This document shows, one piece after another, positions 63,729 through 64,000 of a stretch of 64,000 nt of DNA; the first letter of the stretch is position 1, and each line of letters starts with the position of its first letter. Location: positions 124,001-188,000 of the forward strand of contig NZ_JAUQSZ010000002.1 of the NCBI RefSeq assembly GCF_030580995.1, in the 5' to 3' direction. The DNA is from Sphingomonas immobilis. GTDB taxonomy: Bacteria > Pseudomonadota > Alphaproteobacteria > Sphingomonadales > Sphingomonadaceae. The position numbers and the translations under genes were made by a program. Under the pieces are notes generated by a model, which was not told where the DNA came from, searched no databases, and was given only the letters and a program-made list of their open reading frames with translations.

Positions 63729-64000
63729 TAAGGCGTTGCATCGCCGTCCGTTTCGCTGACATCGGCCGTCGCTTCGGGCTCGGCTGCGACCGCAGTCTCT
63801 TCGGCGGTCGATTGAGCCTCCGATTCGCCAGCCTCCGCTTCGACCTCGGCCTCCGCGACAACCTCCGCCACCGGCGCGCCGATCGCGCCCTCCAGCAGCG
63901 TGCTGACGGTATCGACGAAGCGGCTCAGCGAGATCGGCTTCGACACATAGGCATCCGCCCCCGCCGCGCGGATACGGTCCTCGTCCTCGCGGCCGGCATA
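63728..64000 (-). CDS. C-terminal part of a DivK-like response regulator with an acidic tail (partial)
   Basis: The frame enters from the right edge as AGREDEDRIRAAGADAYVSKPISLSRFVDTV. This is the end of a receiver domain: AGAD-Y-SKPIS contains the conserved Lys-Pro of CheY/DivK proteins. A roughly 55-residue tail follows, built almost only of Ala, Glu, Val, Ser and Thr (VAEAEVEAEAGESEAQS...). DivK of Caulobacter lacks such a tail. The N-terminal half with the phospho-Asp is outside the window, so DivK identity is likely but not proven. Confidence 0.8.
   Translation of the reverse strand, partial: YAGREDEDRIRAAGADAYVSKPISLSRFVDTVSTLLEGAIGAPVAEVVAEAEVEAEAGESEAQSTAEETAVAAEPEATADVSETDGDATP

Overview
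The window looks like chromosomal DNA of a sphingomonad (Alphaproteobacteria, Sphingomonadales; Sphingomonas or a close relative). This rests on the high G+C content, the frequent four-base ATGA overlaps between genes, and family-typical proteins such as a PgmG-like phosphomutase, MipZ, DUF1491, DUF6489 and DUF3576. The strongest evidence is gene order: ppsR-maf-aroE-coaE-dnaQ runs one way and hemE runs the other, with an intergenic region between them. That is the arrangement around the Caulobacter chromosome origin. I see no rRNA, phage, transposase or CRISPR array; this is core-genome sequence.

Layout. 0-6.45 kb is a leftward block: a cell-wall hydrolase, DUF1491, a thioesterase, ptsN, hpf, dnaQ, coaE, aroE, maf and ppsR. 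6.45-6.75 kb is the probable replication origin (four DnaA-box-like 9-mers, four GANTC sites, an AT-rich stretch beside hemE). 6.75-16.3 kb runs rightward: hemE-hemJ, rho, a TerC-like membrane protein, DUF6489, mnmE, mnmG, rsmG, parA, parB, with parS sites before mnmG and inside rsmG. 16.3-20.8 kb is leftward: holA, lptE, leuS and a DUF3576 lipoprotein. 21-27 kb holds an outer-membrane-like protein, a ThiE/TenI-like protein, a YggS-type PLP protein, a HAD phosphatase, gyrB and an exported methyltransferase-like protein. 27-31 kb holds an overlapping two-component trio and a DnaQ-like exonuclease.

31-38.4 kb: pgmG, a J-domain protein, mipZ divergent from panC, a Sel1-repeat protein, topA and rpsD. 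38.4-46.2 kb: an S9 and an M28 peptidase, the agmatine-to-putrescine pair aguA/aguB flanking an iron-permease-like gene, two small-RNA candidates, a family-5 uracil-DNA glycosylase, folK and tRNA-Lys. 46.3-52.4 kb: a retropepsin-like protease, the helicase and nuclease of the ligase-associated repair system, a DUF899 protein and an SH3-like protein. 52.4-57.5 kb: rpoN, lptB, lptA, lptC, an RNase D-like gene and a second TerC protein. 57.7-64 kb: an FG/glycine-rich double cold-shock protein, a thioredoxin-like protein, the ATP-dependent repair ligase, a phosphoesterase, dps, a degenerate GDT1-like membrane protein, a small conserved protein, rpmG and the end of a DivK-like response regulator.

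Functional themes. The window gathers chromosome replication and segregation (oriC, parABS, mipZ, gyrB, topA, holA, dnaQ, probably divK), LPS transport (lptA, B, C and E) and nitrogen/sigma-54 control (rpoN, ptsN, hpf, split across about 50 kb). I found no convincing wholly new multi-gene system. The best leads are non-coding or small-scale: an apparent ATT start codon for hemE beside the origin, a terminator in the rpmG leader, small-RNA candidates with strong terminators, clusters of short tight hairpins in intergenic gaps, a long inverted repeat that supplies a Shine-Dalgarno sequence to the repair helicase, and the FG-repeat cold-shock protein.
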